DNA of 64,000 nucleotides from Paramesorhizobium salinisoli (GTDB lineage: Bacteria > Pseudomonadota > Alphaproteobacteria > Rhizobiales > Rhizobiaceae), in contig NZ_QOZG01000002.1 of the NCBI RefSeq assembly GCF_003335045.1, forward strand, positions 558,001-622,000. The letters run 5' to 3'. Every line of letters starts with the position of its first letter. The stretch's first letter is position 1. The notes beneath the pieces are model-generated. The model had not been told where the DNA came from and made no database searches. It saw nothing but the letters and a program-made list of their open reading frames with translations. This document shows, in pieces, positions 20,143 through 30,582 of this stretch. Position numbers and translations under genes: made by a program.

Positions 20143-20206
20143 AATTCTCTCCTTGGTGTCGCGCCGGCGCTTGCTTCCATTGCCAGGCACATGAAGATCG
20201 GTAAGA

Positions 20207-20905
20207 TCAATTCTTGTCTGCGTCGCCTTCAGCACCGCTCGCATCCAGGCCGTTTTCATCAGCATCCGCTTCCGGCAGGCCCAACTCGTCATCGGCTATG
20301 CGGCCCTCGCGCAGCGCCTTGTCCTTGCGGAGCGCGTCGCGGATCAGGTCATCGGTCAGTATCAGCCGCGCATCGGCAAGCAGATCGAACGGGATTTGCA
20401 CGACGGGATCATCGCCATAGCTCGCCTGGTCACTCTCGAGCGTCACGTTTTCCTCGGTGACCGCCGCGATACGGCCACGGAATTTCTTGCGGCCGCTATG
20501 GATGAGCGAGGTTTCGACCTTGGCGATATGGCCCTGCCAGTTGGCGAAATCCGACTTACGGACCAATGGCCGGTCGATGCCCGGCGACGAGACTTCCAGA
20601 TGATACTTACGGTCAATCGGATCCTCGACATCGAGAACCGGCGATACGGTGCGGCTGACGAGTTCGCAATCCTCGACCGTCATCGTTCCGTCGAAGCGCT
20701 CGGCCATGATCTGCAATGTCAGACCATTGAGGCCGGAAAGCCTGACCCGCACCAGGCGAAAACCCAGCGCCTCAAGCACCGGCTCAATGATACCGGCTAC
20801 GCGCGCATCAACGCCCGTTTCGCGGATAATCCGTTCATCATTGACGGGCGCTCCATTCTCCTGGAGGCCATTGTCTTCGTGAAGCTCTACAGCCTTTTCC
20901 GTCAC
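20207..20905 (-). CDS. rimP: Ribosome maturation factor RimP
   Basis: About 232 residues, GTG start. RimP promotes 30S subunit assembly. The N-terminal alpha/beta domain includes [23 protein letters not shown] and [19 protein letters not shown], and the C-terminal SH3-like domain includes [15 protein letters not shown] and [10 protein letters not shown]. The GTG at 20905 gives [13 protein letters not shown], the start typical of Brucellaceae RimP; the frame stays open for another 49 codons upstream, which cross a terminator-like hairpin and are unlikely to be translated. A low-complexity acidic tail ends the protein. It is the first gene of rimP-nusA-ylxR-infB. Confidence 0.92.
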   Translation of the reverse strand: MTEKAVELHEDNGLQENGAPVNDERIIRETGVDARVAGIIEPVLEALGFRLVRVRLSGLNGLTLQIMAERFDGTMTVEDCELVSRTVSPVLDVEDPIDRKYHLEVSSPGIDRPLVRKSDFANWQGHIAKVETSLIHSGRKKFRGRIAAVTEENVTLESDQASYGDDPVVQIPFDLLADARLILTDDLIRDALRKDKALREGRIADDELGLPEADADENGLDASGAEGDADKN

Positions 20906-20946
20906 GCGGACCCATTCCCTTTTTGCATAACAGACCGTCAGGTAAC

Positions 20947-20976
20947 AAAAAAGAGCGGGACCGGTGGGACCCACTC
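20947..20976 (-). terminator. Terminator-like hairpin in the rimP-nusA leader
   Basis: On the minus strand GAGTGGG pairs with CCCGCTC (20970-20976 with 20953-20959; one G-T wobble) around a 10-base loop and is followed by six T residues (complement of 20947-20952). It sits about 42 bases upstream of the rimP start codon and no minus-strand gene lies immediately before it, so attenuation of the operon is plausible. Confidence 0.6.
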
Positions 20977-21235
20977 TTGTTCTAACGACCAAGAATTTGA
21001 TGTTTATATACCCGACCGGGCAGAGTTTTTCAAGGGCGGACGGGAAGAACATGGTCCATCGAGAAGATACCGGACTTAACTGGAATTCGAGCCATCACTG
21101 ATTAAGAATTCATGAATAAGCCAATGCGCGCCGTGCATAGCTGCCCTGCCATATGAGACCTGCTCCTTTCAAGGCAACAAGCCTATCTATGTTGCATCGC
21201 ACCATACCAATGAAATGGGCGAAAAGGACTGGATT
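20977..21235. other. Spacer with probable divergent promoters
   Basis: AT-richer than its surroundings. It should hold the rimP operon promoter (minus) and the promoter of the small ORF at 21236 (plus). No gene, tRNA or clear operator is visible. The initiator tRNA gene that precedes rimP in E. coli is not here. Confidence 0.5.
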
Positions 21236-21400
21236 ATGACACTCAAGCACATGCCTTCCCGGATCAGCAGCTTTCTTACCGTTTTCGGCAGCTCGATAGC
21301 CGCGGCTTCAGCGACCCGCGAGGGGCGCCAACCACATGCGCGCGATCTCATCGTGCTTGGCATCGAACCTTCGCAGTTCCGCAAGATCCGGCAAAGCTGA
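21236..21400 (+). CDS. Small conserved-type protein, function unknown
   Basis: A 54-residue ORF with a clear ribosome binding site (AAAAGGA, 7 bases before the ATG). The C-terminal half, GRQPHARDLIVLGIEPSQFRKI, has the pattern of small rhizobial DUF1127-like proteins, in which a basic helix is followed by DLxxLGI and a short terminal helix; this is a weak family call. The N-terminal half is mildly hydrophobic (RISSFLTVFGSSIAAASA). It stands alone between the rimP and tct operons, and a 17-bp tandem repeat starts six bases after its stop. Confidence 0.55.
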   Translation: MTLKHMPSRISSFLTVFGSSIAAASATREGRQPHARDLIVLGIEPSQFRKIRQS

Positions 21401-21405
21401 TCTTT

Positions 21406-21439
21406 GACTGATCTGGGCTGATGACTGATCTGGGCTGAT
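21406..21439. repeat. 17-bp perfect tandem repeat
   Basis: The unit GACTGATCTGGGCTGAT occurs twice without a gap (21406-21422 and 21423-21439). It is a short local duplication after the small ORF. Confidence 0.85.
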
Positions 21440-21459
21440 CAATTTATGGACATGGCTCG

Positions 21460-21477
21460 TCCGGCCGCATGGCCGGA
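21460..21477 (-). terminator. Hairpin downstream of tctA, weak terminator candidate
   Basis: TCCGGCC (21460-21466), loop GCAT, GGCCGGA (21471-21477), located 15 bases past the tctA stop. No T-run follows on the minus strand, so termination may be Rho-dependent. Confidence 0.4.
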
Positions 21478-21491
21478 TAGCTTGGCGAGAA

Positions 21492-23009
21492 TCAATCCTC
21501 GTCGCTTGCCAATTGCGCAAGCAATTTACCTTTGCCGCGTGCGCGCATGACCAGCGGCACGATCACTGCCGCGGCGGCAAGCAACAGCAGAACAATCGCA
21601 ATCGGTGAATGCACCAGAACAGTCGGATCGCCCTGGCTGATCGACAGGGCGCGACGCAATTGCTGTTCCGCCATTGGTCCGAGGATCAGCCCCACGACCA
21701 CAGGCGCGATGGGATAGCCGAAGCGACGCAGGAAATACCCCATCAAACCGAACACGAGCAGCATTCCCAATTCGAATGTCGAGGGATTGGCGCCTATGGT
21801 GCCGAGTGTCGCGAAAACGACGATGCCGGCATAGAGCCAGTGGCGCGGGATCGATAGCAATTTCACCCAGAGACCGATCAGCGGCAGGTTCAAAACCAGC
21901 AGCATCAGATTGGCGACGAGCAGGCTGGCGATCAGGCCCCAGACCAGTTGCGGGCTGTTGGCGAAAAGGAGCGGCCCCGGCTGCAGGCCGAACTGCTGAA
22001 AACCCGCCAGCATGATCGCTGCAGTCGCCGTAGTCGGCAGGCCGAGGGTCAGGAGCGGCACCAGCGTTCCGGCAGCTGAGGCATTGTTGGCGGCTTCCGG
22101 GCCGGCGACGCCTTCAATGGCGCCATTGCCGAATTCCTCGGGCTTCCTGGCGAGCTGCTTTTCGACGGAATAGGACAGGAAGGTGCCGATCTCCGCACCG
22201 CCGGCCGGCATCGCGCCGATGGGGAAACCGATCGCCGTACCGCGCAACCAGGGCTTCCACGAGCGCGACCAATCCTCCCGGCTCATCCACACCGATCCCT
22301 TGACCGGCTCGATCTCTTCCTTGCCGGTGTTGCGCGACGCCGCGACGCTGAGCGTTTCGCCGATGGCGAAAAGCGCCACGGCAAGCGTCGTCACCTCGAC
22401 GCCATCGAGCAGATCGGGAATGCCGAAGGCAAGCCGCGCCTGGCCAGTCTGGAGATCTATCCCGATTAGGCCAAGCGTCAGGCCGAGAAGCAGCGCTGTC
22501 AGCCCGCGCAGCGTGGAATCGCCGAATGCGGCGGAAACCGTCATGAACGCCAGGACCATCAGCGCGAAATATTCCGCGGGTCCAAAGGACAAGGCGAAGC
22601 TGACGACCCAGGGCGCCAACAGGGCCAGACCCATGGTGGCGAGCAATCCGGCGACGAAGGACCCGATGGCCGCAGTCGCCAGCGCGGGGCCACCGCGCCC
22701 GGCGCGCGCCATCTTGTTGCCCTCCAGCGCCGTGACGATGGACGCACTTTCGCCCGGCGTATTGAGGAGAATCGACGTGGTCGATCCGCCATACATCCCG
22801 CCATAATAGATACCGGCGAACATGATCAGCGATCCAGCGGCATCGAGCTTGTAGGTGACGGGTAGAAGCAGGGCGACCGTCAGCGCCGGGCCGATGCCGG
22901 GCAAGACGCCGACCGCAGTGCCGAGCGTGACGCCGATCAGCGCATAGAAGAGGTTCATCGGTTCGAGGGCGACGAGAAAGCCCTGCGCCAGAAGAGCGAA
23001 TGTATCCAT
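21492..23009 (-). CDS. Tripartite tricarboxylate transporter, large permease TctA
   Basis: A 505-residue inner-membrane protein of the TctA family, with about 11-12 hydrophobic segments. Family motifs are [23 protein letters not shown] and [19 protein letters not shown] near the N-terminus, and the repeated [14 protein letters not shown] further on. It forms a secondary, cation-driven carboxylate importer with TctB and the periplasmic TctC. The substrate (citrate, tartrate, glutarate or others) cannot be read from sequence. Last gene of the tctC-tctB-tctA operon. Confidence 0.92.
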   Translation of the reverse strand: MDTFALLAQGFLVALEPMNLFYALIGVTLGTAVGVLPGIGPALTVALLLPVTYKLDAAGSLIMFAGIYYGGMYGGSTTSILLNTPGESASIVTALEGNKMARAGRGGPALATAAIGSFVAGLLATMGLALLAPWVVSFALSFGPAEYFALMVLAFMTVSAAFGDSTLRGLTALLLGLTLGLIGIDLQTGQARLAFGIPDLLDGVEVTTLAVALFAIGETLSVAASRNTGKEEIEPVKGSVWMSREDWSRSWKPWLRGTAIGFPIGAMPAGGAEIGTFLSYSVEKQLARKPEEFGNGAIEGVAGPEAANNASAAGTLVPLLTLGLPTTATAAIMLAGFQQFGLQPGPLLFANSPQLVWGLIASLLVANLMLLVLNLPLIGLWVKLLSIPRHWLYAGIVVFATLGTIGANPSTFELGMLLVFGLMGYFLRRFGYPIAPVVVGLILGPMAEQQLRRALSISQGDPTVLVHSPIAIVLLLLAAAAVIVPLVMRARGKGKLLAQLASDED

Positions 23010-23117
23010 GCGGCTGCCGTTTCCTCAGAGTTGCTCCGACTTCAGGAACCACTCCGTCCAATTTCCACGCCTGCTGCAGGCGCCTTGAAAATCAGGCCGG
23101 ATCGAACCGGCCCGGTG

Positions 23118-23612
23118 CTAGATCAGTTGTTCGAGCGGGCCGGCCGGCAGCGAGAGCTGCAATCCCTTGGCAAAGACCAGCCAGATGAAAAAGGCGAGCA
23201 CGATGCCGATCGGAATGGTCTGCCACAGCGGCCCACGCCCGAAGGCACGTGCCGTTGCGGCGAAGAGAAGCCCGGTGGCGATTGAAAACCCGACCGTGTT
23301 CAAAAGCAGCATCTGCGCAGCGAGGCCGCCCACGATCCATAGAATGGGCTTGGTTTCCTGCGGCTCGCGCTCGGGAAAATCTCCGAGATAGGCTTCGAAC
23401 GCCGTCCATACCGCGAGGATGAAAAGCCCGACAGATATGACATAGGGAAAGGCGGTCGGCCCGATGCGGGCATAGCTCGCCGCGCCGCCCATCGTCGCCG
23501 TCTTCCAGAAAATGACGGCCGCTACGACGGCCAGCCCGGCAGCGATGACGAACGCCGCCTTATCAGGCTTTGCCTTGTCGGCACGGCGCTCGTTCTGGAT
23601 CTGCTTCGTCAT
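23118..23612 (-). CDS. Tripartite tricarboxylate transporter, small subunit TctB
   Basis: A 164-residue membrane protein with four predicted segments (e.g. [75 protein letters not shown]), typical of the poorly conserved TctB subunit. The identification rests on hydropathy, length and position between tctC and tctA. Its start overlaps the tctC stop by four bases; 108 bases separate it from tctA. Confidence 0.85.
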   Translation of the reverse strand: MTKQIQNERRADKAKPDKAAFVIAAGLAVVAAVIFWKTATMGGAASYARIGPTAFPYVISVGLFILAVWTAFEAYLGDFPEREPQETKPILWIVGGLAAQMLLLNTVGFSIATGLLFAATARAFGRGPLWQTIPIGIVLAFFIWLVFAKGLQLSLPAGPLEQLI

Positions 23613-24559
23613 TTAACGAGCCCGATGTCCTTCAGGATGACGGTCGTGGCTTCGACATCGGCGGCAAGTTGCTTGTCGAAAGCATCGCCCGCGAGGAAGG
23701 TATTCTGCCAGCCCTTGGCGGCAAGCGCGTCCTTCCAGCTCTTCGACTGAACCATCTTTTCGATGTCGGCGGTGATCGCCGCCTTTTGCTCGGCGGTGAT
23801 GCCGGGAGCGGCCGAGACCATGCGCCAGTTCTGCACCACGACATCGACACCGGCTTCCTTGAAGGTCGGTGCATCGACGCCTTCAATCCGCTCTTCGCTG
23901 GAAACGCCGATGATGCGCAGCGTTCCGGCCTTGATCTGCGATTCGAATTCGCCATAGCCGGAGATGCCGACCGTCACCTGCCCGCCGAGAATGGCGGCGA
24001 GCGCTTCGCCGCCGCCGGAGAAGGCGATATAGTTGACCTTGGTGGGATCGACGCCGACAGCCTTGGCGATGAGGCCGGCCGCGATGTGATCCGTGCCGCC
24101 GGCAGAGCCGCCACCCCATGAAACGGCGCCGGGGTCTGCCTTCAGCTTATCGACCAGATCCTTCATCGACTGGATCGGCGAAGCGGCGGGGACCACAAGC
24201 GCCTCATATTCGCCGGTCAGGCGGGCAATGGGCGTGACATCGGAAAGGCTTACCGGAGAGCCGTTGGTCAGAATAGCTCCGACCATGACATAACCGCCGA
24301 CGATGAGCTGCGAAGGATCGCCCTTCGCCTGGTTGACGAACTGCGCCAGGCCGATCGTGCCACCGGCGCCCGGGACGTTCACCACCTGCACGTTTTTTGA
24401 TATGCCTTCCTCCTGCAGCACCGTCTGCATGGTGCGAGCAGTCTGGTCCCAGCCGCCGCCGGGCGCCGCCGGCGCGATGATCTTGTAATCGGTGGCAAAG
24501 GCCGGTGTTGAAAGTGCCAGGCCTGCCGTTGCGGCCAAGGTCAGCAAAAATTTGCGCAT
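23609..24559 (-). CDS. Tripartite tricarboxylate transporter, binding protein TctC
   Basis: A 316-residue periplasmic binding protein of the Bug/TctC family. It has a Sec signal peptide ([22 protein letters not shown]) and the family motifs [34 protein letters not shown] and [12 protein letters not shown]. It delivers a carboxylate to TctAB. It is the first gene of the operon, with GGGAGGA upstream of the ATG. Bug proteins are highly diverse, so the ligand is open. No TctDE two-component pair is in the window. Confidence 0.92.
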   Translation of the reverse strand: MRKFLLTLAATAGLALSTPAFATDYKIIAPAAPGGGWDQTARTMQTVLQEEGISKNVQVVNVPGAGGTIGLAQFVNQAKGDPSQLIVGGYVMVGAILTNGSPVSLSDVTPIARLTGEYEALVVPAASPIQSMKDLVDKLKADPGAVSWGGGSAGGTDHIAAGLIAKAVGVDPTKVNYIAFSGGGEALAAILGGQVTVGISGYGEFESQIKAGTLRIIGVSSEERIEGVDAPTFKEAGVDVVVQNWRMVSAAPGITAEQKAAITADIEKMVQSKSWKDALAAKGWQNTFLAGDAFDKQLAADVEATTVILKDIGLVK

Positions 24560-24722
24560 GTCAGTTCCTCCCTTGCGGATTTCTCCGCCATATCCTTATC
24601 AATTCCTGTTCAGGAATCATTCTGGCGAGAACGTTCCGAGATATCCCACCTGTCACGGCAAGCAAGCCCTGCACTGGCGGGATTGTCAATATCCGCGGAG
24701 AGAAGAAGGCGCCCTTGAAAGC

Positions 24723-25424
24723 TCAAAGGCGCAGAAACGTCAGATAGGCTGCACGGCGTCCCTCGCGGAACGCCTTCGCCTCATATCGCGTGCCGGGCCA
24801 GGCATCATAGGGGGTATGCCAATCGGCCGACGAAGCGGCCTGCCACTCGAAAGCTTCATGCCCACGGCAATGCAGGAGCGTCCAGTTGACATAGGTATCG
24901 ATATCGGAGGCGAAGCGAAAACGGCTACCCGGTTTCAAAACACGGGCAAAGCGATCGAGGTTCTTGCCGTTAACGAAACGACGTTTCCAATGTTTCTTCT
25001 TCGGCCATGGATCGGGATAGAACAAATCGATGCCGTCGAGCGAAGCGGGCGGCAGCCAGTCGAGAATTTGTGTCGCATCCTCGTCGTACAGACGCAGATT
25101 GTCACGCGGAGCTTCGTTGAGGGCTGTCAGCAGCTTCGCCATGCCGTTGACAAAGGGCTCGACCCCGATGAAGCCCATATCGGGAAAGCGGCCCGCCTCA
25201 TGCATGAGATGCTCGCCGCCGCCAAAGCCGATCTCGAGCCGCACGCCCTGGACCGAAATGCTGAAAAGCTCCCGCAGGTCGGCCGGCGCCGGCGACGAGA
25301 GATCAACCGCCAAGCGTGGCAGGAGATCGTCGCGGGTGGCGCGCTGCAGCGGCCGCAAAGGCTTGCCGTGACGGCGACCGAAGAAAGCTTCGGTCGCACG
25401 CTTGCGGCGGGGTTCATCCGTCAT
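24723..25424 (-). CDS. trmB: tRNA (guanine-N7)-methyltransferase TrmB
   Basis: A 233-residue SAM-dependent enzyme making m7G46 in tRNA variable loops. Diagnostic blocks are [15 protein letters not shown] (SAM motif I), [15 protein letters not shown], and [20 protein letters not shown], the TrmB signature. The C-terminus has the conserved [13 protein letters not shown] region. It begins four bases after the metK stop, so it is very likely co-transcribed with metK. Confidence 0.95.
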   Translation of the reverse strand: MTDEPRRKRATEAFFGRRHGKPLRPLQRATRDDLLPRLAVDLSSPAPADLRELFSISVQGVRLEIGFGGGEHLMHEAGRFPDMGFIGVEPFVNGMAKLLTALNEAPRDNLRLYDEDATQILDWLPPASLDGIDLFYPDPWPKKKHWKRRFVNGKNLDRFARVLKPGSRFRFASDIDTYVNWTLLHCRGHEAFEWQAASSADWHTPYDAWPGTRYEAKAFREGRRAAYLTFLRL

Positions 25425-25428
25425 GATT

Positions 25429-26700
25429 TCAGGCTGCTATCGCGACCGCAGCCCGGAGCGCCTTGACCAGATCAGTCCTCTCCCAGGAGAAGGAGCCATC
25501 GCGTCCCGGCTTGCGGCCGAAATGCCCGTAGGCCGAGGTCCTGGCGTAGATTGGCCTGTTGAGGTCGAGATGCTTGCGGATGCCGGATGGCGAGAGGTCC
25601 ATGACATCGCGGAGCGCGCCCTCCACTGTCGCTTCCGATACCTTGCCCGTGCCGTGCAGATCGACATAGACCGACAATGGCTGGGCGACGCCGATGGCGT
25701 AGGCTAGCTGGATGGTGCAGCGGTCGGCGAGACCGGCGGCGACCACGTTCTTGGCGAGATAACGCGCGGCATAGGCGGCCGAACGATCGACCTTGGTGGT
25801 ATCCTTGCCGGAAAACGCGCCGCCGCCGTGCGGGGCCGCGCCGCCATAGGTATCCACGATGATCTTGCGTCCGGTCAGGCCGGCATCGCCATCGGGCCCG
25901 CCGATGACGAACTTGCCCGTCGGATTGATGTACCAGTTGCAATTGGCGGCAATCGGGAGATCACCGAGCGCCTCGCGGATATAGGGTTCGACGACCTGGC
26001 GCACCTTCTTGGAATCCCAGGCCGAATCGAGATGCTGGGTCGAAAGCACGATCTGGGTCACTTCGGCTGCCTTGCCGTCGACATAGTGCACGGTCACCTG
26101 GCTCTTGGCGTCTGGACCGAGCTTGCCGGCATCGCCCTCGCCCTTGTGGCGGGCGGCGGCGAGCAGTTCCAGGATCTTGTGGGAATAATAGATCGGCGCC
26201 GGCATCAAGTCCGGCGTCTCGCGGCAGGCATAACCGAACATAATGCCCTGATCGCCCGCACCTTCTTCACCCTGCCGGTCGGCGGCGTTGTCGACGCCCT
26301 GGGCGATATCGGCGGACTGGGAATGCAGGAGCACGTCAATCTTGGCTGTCTTCCAATGGAAGCCGTCCTGCTCATAGCCGATATCGCGAATTGCGCGACG
26401 GGCGACCGAACGGAAGCGGGAGGGATTGATCAGCGGATTGCCCTTGGCATCCTTGATGACGTTACCGTCCTTGTCTTTCTTCAAAAGCGTGTCTGGGACG
26501 CGCACTTCACCGGCGATGACGACGCGATTGGTGGTTGCAAGCGTTTCACAGGCGATACGAACGGACCAGGGATCGACGCCCGTCTTGCGCGCCTCCTTGT
26601 AGATCATGTCGACGATTTCATCGGAGATGCGGTCGCAAACCTTGTCCGGATGGCCTTCGGATACAGATTCGCTGGTGAAAAGATAAGAACTGCGTGCCAC
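25429..26700 (-). CDS. metK: S-adenosylmethionine synthetase MetK
   Basis: About 423 residues; makes SAM from methionine and ATP. Signature motifs are [21 protein letters not shown] near the N-terminus, [12 protein letters not shown] (methionine-site loop) and [19 protein letters not shown] (phosphate-binding loop). The GTG at 26700 follows AGAGGGG at good spacing and gives the usual short lead before YLFTSES; the ATG at 26733 would add 11 residues. SAM supply next to two SAM-using genes nearby (trmB, and further miaB) is sensible but not unusual. Confidence 0.96.
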   Translation of the reverse strand: MARSSYLFTSESVSEGHPDKVCDRISDEIVDMIYKEARKTGVDPWSVRIACETLATTNRVVIAGEVRVPDTLLKKDKDGNVIKDAKGNPLINPSRFRSVARRAIRDIGYEQDGFHWKTAKIDVLLHSQSADIAQGVDNAADRQGEEGAGDQGIMFGYACRETPDLMPAPIYYSHKILELLAAARHKGEGDAGKLGPDAKSQVTVHYVDGKAAEVTQIVLSTQHLDSAWDSKKVRQVVEPYIREALGDLPIAANCNWYINPTGKFVIGGPDGDAGLTGRKIIVDTYGGAAPHGGGAFSGKDTTKVDRSAAYAARYLAKNVVAAGLADRCTIQLAYAIGVAQPLSVYVDLHGTGKVSEATVEGALRDVMDLSPSGIRKHLDLNRPIYARTSAYGHFGRKPGRDGSFSWERTDLVKALRAAVAIAA

Positions 26701-26721
26701 GGGAAACCCCTCTTGAAAGTC

Positions 26722-26740
26722 CTGCGGGAGCATTCCGCAG
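26722..26740 (-). promoter_or_regulatory. Hairpin in the metK leader
   Basis: CTGCGG (26722-26727) and CCGCAG (26735-26740) with a 7-base loop, 21 bases upstream of the GTG start and close to the Shine-Dalgarno. It might affect translation. It does not match any SAM riboswitch consensus that I can recall in enough detail to call. Confidence 0.3.
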
Positions 26741-26985
26741 ACAGAACGACAGCCGGAACGGCCAGCATGTCTTTGCCAATATAGGCGGGAACCGTCAATG
26801 GAGATTCGTTTTGGAAAGGTGTCGGCCAGAGGAATTTTCTTCCCCTGCCGCCCATTTCAAGCCTTGGAACGCTTCCGATCCGAGGGCTTAATAACCGGAA
26901 TCCAAAAACCATTCCGATCAGTTGGAGCACAATATCGCCTGACAGGCGCTCCACACTTTTCTGCCTTGCGCCTTTAAGGCCGCAA

Positions 26986-27399
26986 TCACTCGCTGTCGTC
27001 GGCCAGCGACTTCACGAGATCGATGATCTTGCGCCTGACCTTGGGATCGGAAATCTTGGTGAAGGAGCGGGTCAACTGCACACCCTCATTGCTGTTGAGG
27101 AAATCGACGACATAGGTCGCCTCATTGTCCTCGCCAAAGCTTCCCGTACCGGGCAGGCCGCTGCCGGGCGCGTCCTCGAAAAAGAACGACACCGGCACGT
27201 TCAGGATCGATGAAATCGCCTGGAGACGGCTCGCTCCCACGCGGTTCGTTCCCTTTTCGTATTTCTGGATCTGCTGAAAAGTGATACCGAGACTTTCTCC
27301 CAGCTTTTCCTGGCTGAAGCCTAGCATGTTCCGCCGCAATCGAATGCGGCTTCCGACATGAACATCGATGGGATTCGGCTTCTTCTTGTTCTCGATCAT
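26986..27399 (-). CDS. XRE-family helix-turn-helix regulator, PraR-like
   Basis: About 137 residues. A cro/CI-type helix-turn-helix occupies the N-terminal half (VGSRIRLRRNMLGFSQEKLGESLGITFQQIQKYEKGTNRVGASRL), followed by a conserved ILNVPVSFFFEDAPG segment and a helical tail. The pattern matches the PraR family of Rhizobiales, which controls biofilm and symbiosis genes in Rhizobium and Azorhizobium. The ATG at 27399 gives MIENKKKPNPIDVHVG, the usual start; 13 extra codons are open upstream. It lies between lnt and metK in a conserved order. Confidence 0.85.
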   Translation of the reverse strand: MIENKKKPNPIDVHVGSRIRLRRNMLGFSQEKLGESLGITFQQIQKYEKGTNRVGASRLQAISSILNVPVSFFFEDAPGSGLPGTGSFGEDNEATYVVDFLNSNEGVQLTRSFTKISDPKVRRKIIDLVKSLADDSE

Positions 27400-27544
27400 C
27401 AATGGTTGCTCCTCGCCGATGCGAGCGTTCGGCATCATCTGTCCTGCGGCGAACAGGTCAAAATACTACGGTCTGGGAGGTAGTCGGGCAAATGGTTTTA
27501 GAACATTTGTCGCGGGCGCATAACATAGTATCAAATATGGGATG

Positions 27545-29194
27545 TCAATCGAAACGCCGGCTGGATAGCACTTGAAAACCGCACGAAGCGGCAACCATGA
27601 GTACTAAAATTGTCCATGTCTGAACCACCCCTGGAGGCGTGCCCCAAAACGGGTCAACACCTGACGGTAGGGAAGCATCGATGACGCCCACCGCATTGAG
27701 CGCAAGGCCGTCAGTGATTCGACCATAGGGGTCGACGACCGCCGACAAGCCGTTGTTTGCGGCGCGGATCAGCGGCAATCCCTGCTCCACCGCACGCAGC
27801 TGCGCCTGGCGGAAATGCTGGTATGGCCCGGGCGTGTTCCCGTACCAGGCGTCGTTCGTCACATTGAGGATAGCTGCCGCTTTCGGCCCGGAATAGCCGA
27901 GCTCGGAAGGGAAGATCGCCTCGTAGCAAATGAGCGGCAGGAAGGCCAAGCCGTCACTCACACTGAGGGAGCGGCGGCTCGCCGCTGCAGTGAACCCGCC
28001 CGGCATTTCCACCACTTCCTGGAGCCCCAGGCCGCGCAACCATTTCTCCAGGGGCAAGTACTCGCCGAAGGGCACGAGATGCACCTTGTCCACCGCATCG
28101 ATAATTTCGCCCCGGTCGTCGATGGCGACGATGGAATTGTAATAAAGCGGCCCGGTACCGCCCCCGCCCTCCTCCTCGCGCACGGCGCCGGCCAGCAATA
28201 CCTGACCATCCGAGAGAGCCTCGCCGATGCGCGACAACGCCTCTGGCGTTCGCGTCAGGATATAGGGGACCGAGGTCTCCGGCCAGACGATGATGGACGG
28301 CTTTGGCTCGCCCGGCTGCGGCGGCGCTTCGCTCAAGGCGATATGCTTGTCGAAGATGGCGCGACGGGCGGCATCGTCCCATTTCATGCTCTGCGCGATC
28401 GAGGGCTGAACGATGCGTATGCGCACGCCGGTGGCCTCGTCGACAACCGCCGGCGCATGATGCAGACGGTAGAAGCCGAAGCCTAGATGGGCGGCAACGA
28501 GAAGCAACGCCAGCGCCAGCCCCGTCCGGCGGTGCCGCTTGTCGGCGAGCAGCGCCGGTGCGGCGAAGACGAAGACGGCAAGCGCATTCATGGCGTAAAG
28601 GCCGAGCGCCGCATCGGACTGCATCAGCAGCGGCACGGGCATGGCCGCATAACCGATGGCGTTCCAGGGAAAGCCTGTCAGCACGAAGGAACGCAGCCAT
28701 TCGGCAATGCCGAAGCCGAAGGCGATCGCGAAGATCCGGCCAAGCCCGTCGGACCAGAGAAGACGCGCGATGAGTGTTGCGAGTGCATAGAAGAAGGCGA
28801 GGAATGCCGGCAGCCCGAGAACCGCCAGCGGCAGCGCCCAGGCAAAATTCTGCGCATCGACCAGAAGCGCATTGCCGATCCACCATAGTCCCGCCACGAA
28901 ATAGCCGAAGCCGAACCACCAGCCGACCACGGCCGCAGGGAGCGCGCGGCGAAGCCAGCCACCATCGGCCGTATCGACCGCGCCGTCGATCAGCCACACC
29001 AGAACTGGAAAAGAGACCAGGCAGACGGCAAAAAAATCGTAAGGGGGAAGCGCAAGCGTCGCCAAGGCGCCGGCGAGAAATGCCACAAGCGCCCGGCGCC
29101 ATCCGCTCAACAATATAATCCTGCTGGAAAGCTGCCCGATCAATTCATGCTCCGAAAATCCTCTTGGATCACTTCTGATCGGATTGAAAGCCAT
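27545..29194 (-). CDS. lnt: Apolipoprotein N-acyltransferase Lnt
   Basis: About 549 residues; adds the third acyl chain to lipoproteins at the outer face of the inner membrane. The N-terminal half has six or more membrane segments. The C-terminal half is a nitrilase-like domain with the triad Glu in [10 protein letters not shown], Lys in [13 protein letters not shown] and Cys in [12 protein letters not shown]. The ATG at 29194 is chosen over a GTG two codons earlier; an even later start near LIGQLSSRI cannot be excluded. Follows the CorC-like gene on the same strand after 257 bases. Confidence 0.94.
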   Translation of the reverse strand: MAFNPIRSDPRGFSEHELIGQLSSRIILLSGWRRALVAFLAGALATLALPPYDFFAVCLVSFPVLVWLIDGAVDTADGGWLRRALPAAVVGWWFGFGYFVAGLWWIGNALLVDAQNFAWALPLAVLGLPAFLAFFYALATLIARLLWSDGLGRIFAIAFGFGIAEWLRSFVLTGFPWNAIGYAAMPVPLLMQSDAALGLYAMNALAVFVFAAPALLADKRHRRTGLALALLLVAAHLGFGFYRLHHAPAVVDEATGVRIRIVQPSIAQSMKWDDAARRAIFDKHIALSEAPPQPGEPKPSIIVWPETSVPYILTRTPEALSRIGEALSDGQVLLAGAVREEEGGGGTGPLYYNSIVAIDDRGEIIDAVDKVHLVPFGEYLPLEKWLRGLGLQEVVEMPGGFTAAASRRSLSVSDGLAFLPLICYEAIFPSELGYSGPKAAAILNVTNDAWYGNTPGPYQHFRQAQLRAVEQGLPLIRAANNGLSAVVDPYGRITDGLALNAVGVIDASLPSGVDPFWGTPPGVVQTWTILVLMVAASCGFQVLSSRRFD

Positions 29195-29402
29195 TGGCAC
29201 GATTTCAACCCCTTTTCCCCCTCCGGCTTACCGATCATTCACATAAGGGGAGATTGGCTGACACACGTAATGCTGTCCACTCTCGCGTCGGCAATTGCTA
29301 GCTAACTTAGAGGAAAAGCGTAAACCTTTGTGGCGAGAGAGCCGGCTGGCCAGAGGAGGGACGAGCAGGCAGTGATTGCATTCAAACCTGAACCGCTCTG
29401 TT

Positions 29403-29434
29403 TATCAAAGACCCTAGTTATCAAAGACCCTGGC
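29403..29434. repeat. 16-bp tandem duplication between the CBS protein gene and lnt
   Basis: TATCAAAGACCCTAGT (29403-29418) is followed directly by a copy differing at the last three positions (29419-29434). It lies just downstream of the CBS-domain gene in a spacer of about 260 bases without any other recognisable feature. Confidence 0.7.
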
Positions 29435-29457
29435 AGCCTCTCCGTCTCCCACCGATC

Positions 29458-30582
29458 TCAGCCATCGGCGGCGATATCCTCGCTCCCCGGCTCCATCTTG
29501 ACCGGGCGGGCCAGCCGGCGACGGCGTTCGGCGGTGCGCAGCGGCACGATGCGCACCTTGCGAATGCGGCGGGGATCGGCTTCGAGTACATGAAATTCAT
29601 AATCCTTCACCGCCTGGACGACTTCACCGCGGATAGGAATGCGGCCCAGCACCGAGAAGATCAGGCCGCCGACCGTATCAACGTCCTCGCCGTGCTCGCC
29701 GACGACGAATTGGGGACCTATCTTTTCGGCGAGTTCGTCCAGATCGGCACGGGCATCGACGATGAACACGCCGTCGGCATCCTGGATGATCATGACCTCC
29801 TCATCGTCATGTTCGTCCTCGATATCGCCGACCACCATCTCGACGATATCTTCCAGCGACACCAACCCGTCGGTGCCACCATATTCATCGATGACCAACG
29901 CCATCTGGATGCGGCTTGCCTGCATCCGGGCCATCAGACTGCTCGCCTGCATCGAAGGCGGCACGAACAGCACCTTGCGCATCAAATTGAGCTCGCCGAT
30001 CGTCTTGGCGAGTTCGATGCGGCTCAGATCCAGCTTCAACACGCTGGGCGTGGCCTTGGGTGCGGCTGCGCCATTCTTGCGTTGGGCAGCAGGACGGCGC
30101 CCGTTCTTCTGGCGAGCCTGGCGGGTGATATGGCTCAGTACGTCGCGGATATGGATCATGCCGCGCGGATCGTCGAGCGTATCGGAATAGACCGGCATGC
30201 GCGAATGGCCGGATTGCTCGAAAAGCTCGAGTACCTCGCCGAGCGTGGTCTGGATCTCGACCGCTTCGATGTCCGAGCGCGGGATCATCACGTCTTCGAC
30301 GCGGATCTCCTGCAGCCGCAGGATATTGTGCAGCATGGCGCGTTCTTCGGGCGAAAACGCCGCATCGGTGCTCGTTTTGTCGGAAAGGGCTTCGGCCAGA
30401 TCCTGGCGTAACGAACTACCCTGCCGGGCACGAAGGAAGGGGAAAATGCCTGATAGGAGTGAACGCTTTTCGGCCGGGAGCGGCCGCTGCGTACTCTGCC
30501 CGTCGGCATCGTTTGTCTGCGACGTGTCGCTTTGTGCGTCGGCGGCAGACGGAGGTTGGGCTGTCAGATCAGGCATGGTCAA
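29458..30582 (-). CDS. CorC/HlyC-type CBS-domain protein
   Basis: A 374-residue soluble protein. After a linker of ~75 residues come two CBS domains ([74 protein letters not shown]), then the transporter-associated domain ([17 protein letters not shown]). This is the CorC/TlyC class, linked to Mg2+/Co2+ efflux; there is no membrane domain. 'Hemolysin' names in this family are historical. The start overlaps the ybeY stop by four bases. Confidence 0.9.
   Translation of the reverse strand: MTMPDLTAQPPSAADAQSDTSQTNDADGQSTQRPLPAEKRSLLSGIFPFLRARQGSSLRQDLAEALSDKTSTDAAFSPEERAMLHNILRLQEIRVEDVMIPRSDIEAVEIQTTLGEVLELFEQSGHSRMPVYSDTLDDPRGMIHIRDVLSHITRQARQKNGRRPAAQRKNGAAAPKATPSVLKLDLSRIELAKTIGELNLMRKVLFVPPSMQASSLMARMQASRIQMALVIDEYGGTDGLVSLEDIVEMVVGDIEDEHDDEEVMIIQDADGVFIVDARADLDELAEKIGPQFVVGEHGEDVDTVGGLIFSVLGRIPIRGEVVQAVKDYEFHVLEADPRRIRKVRIVPLRTAERRRRLARPVKMEPGSEDIAADG

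Noticed and set aside
20906-21235. Possible initiator tRNA gene upstream of rimP, as in E. coli
   Set aside because: No cloverleaf, no anticodon arm and no CCA-like end could be found on either strand.
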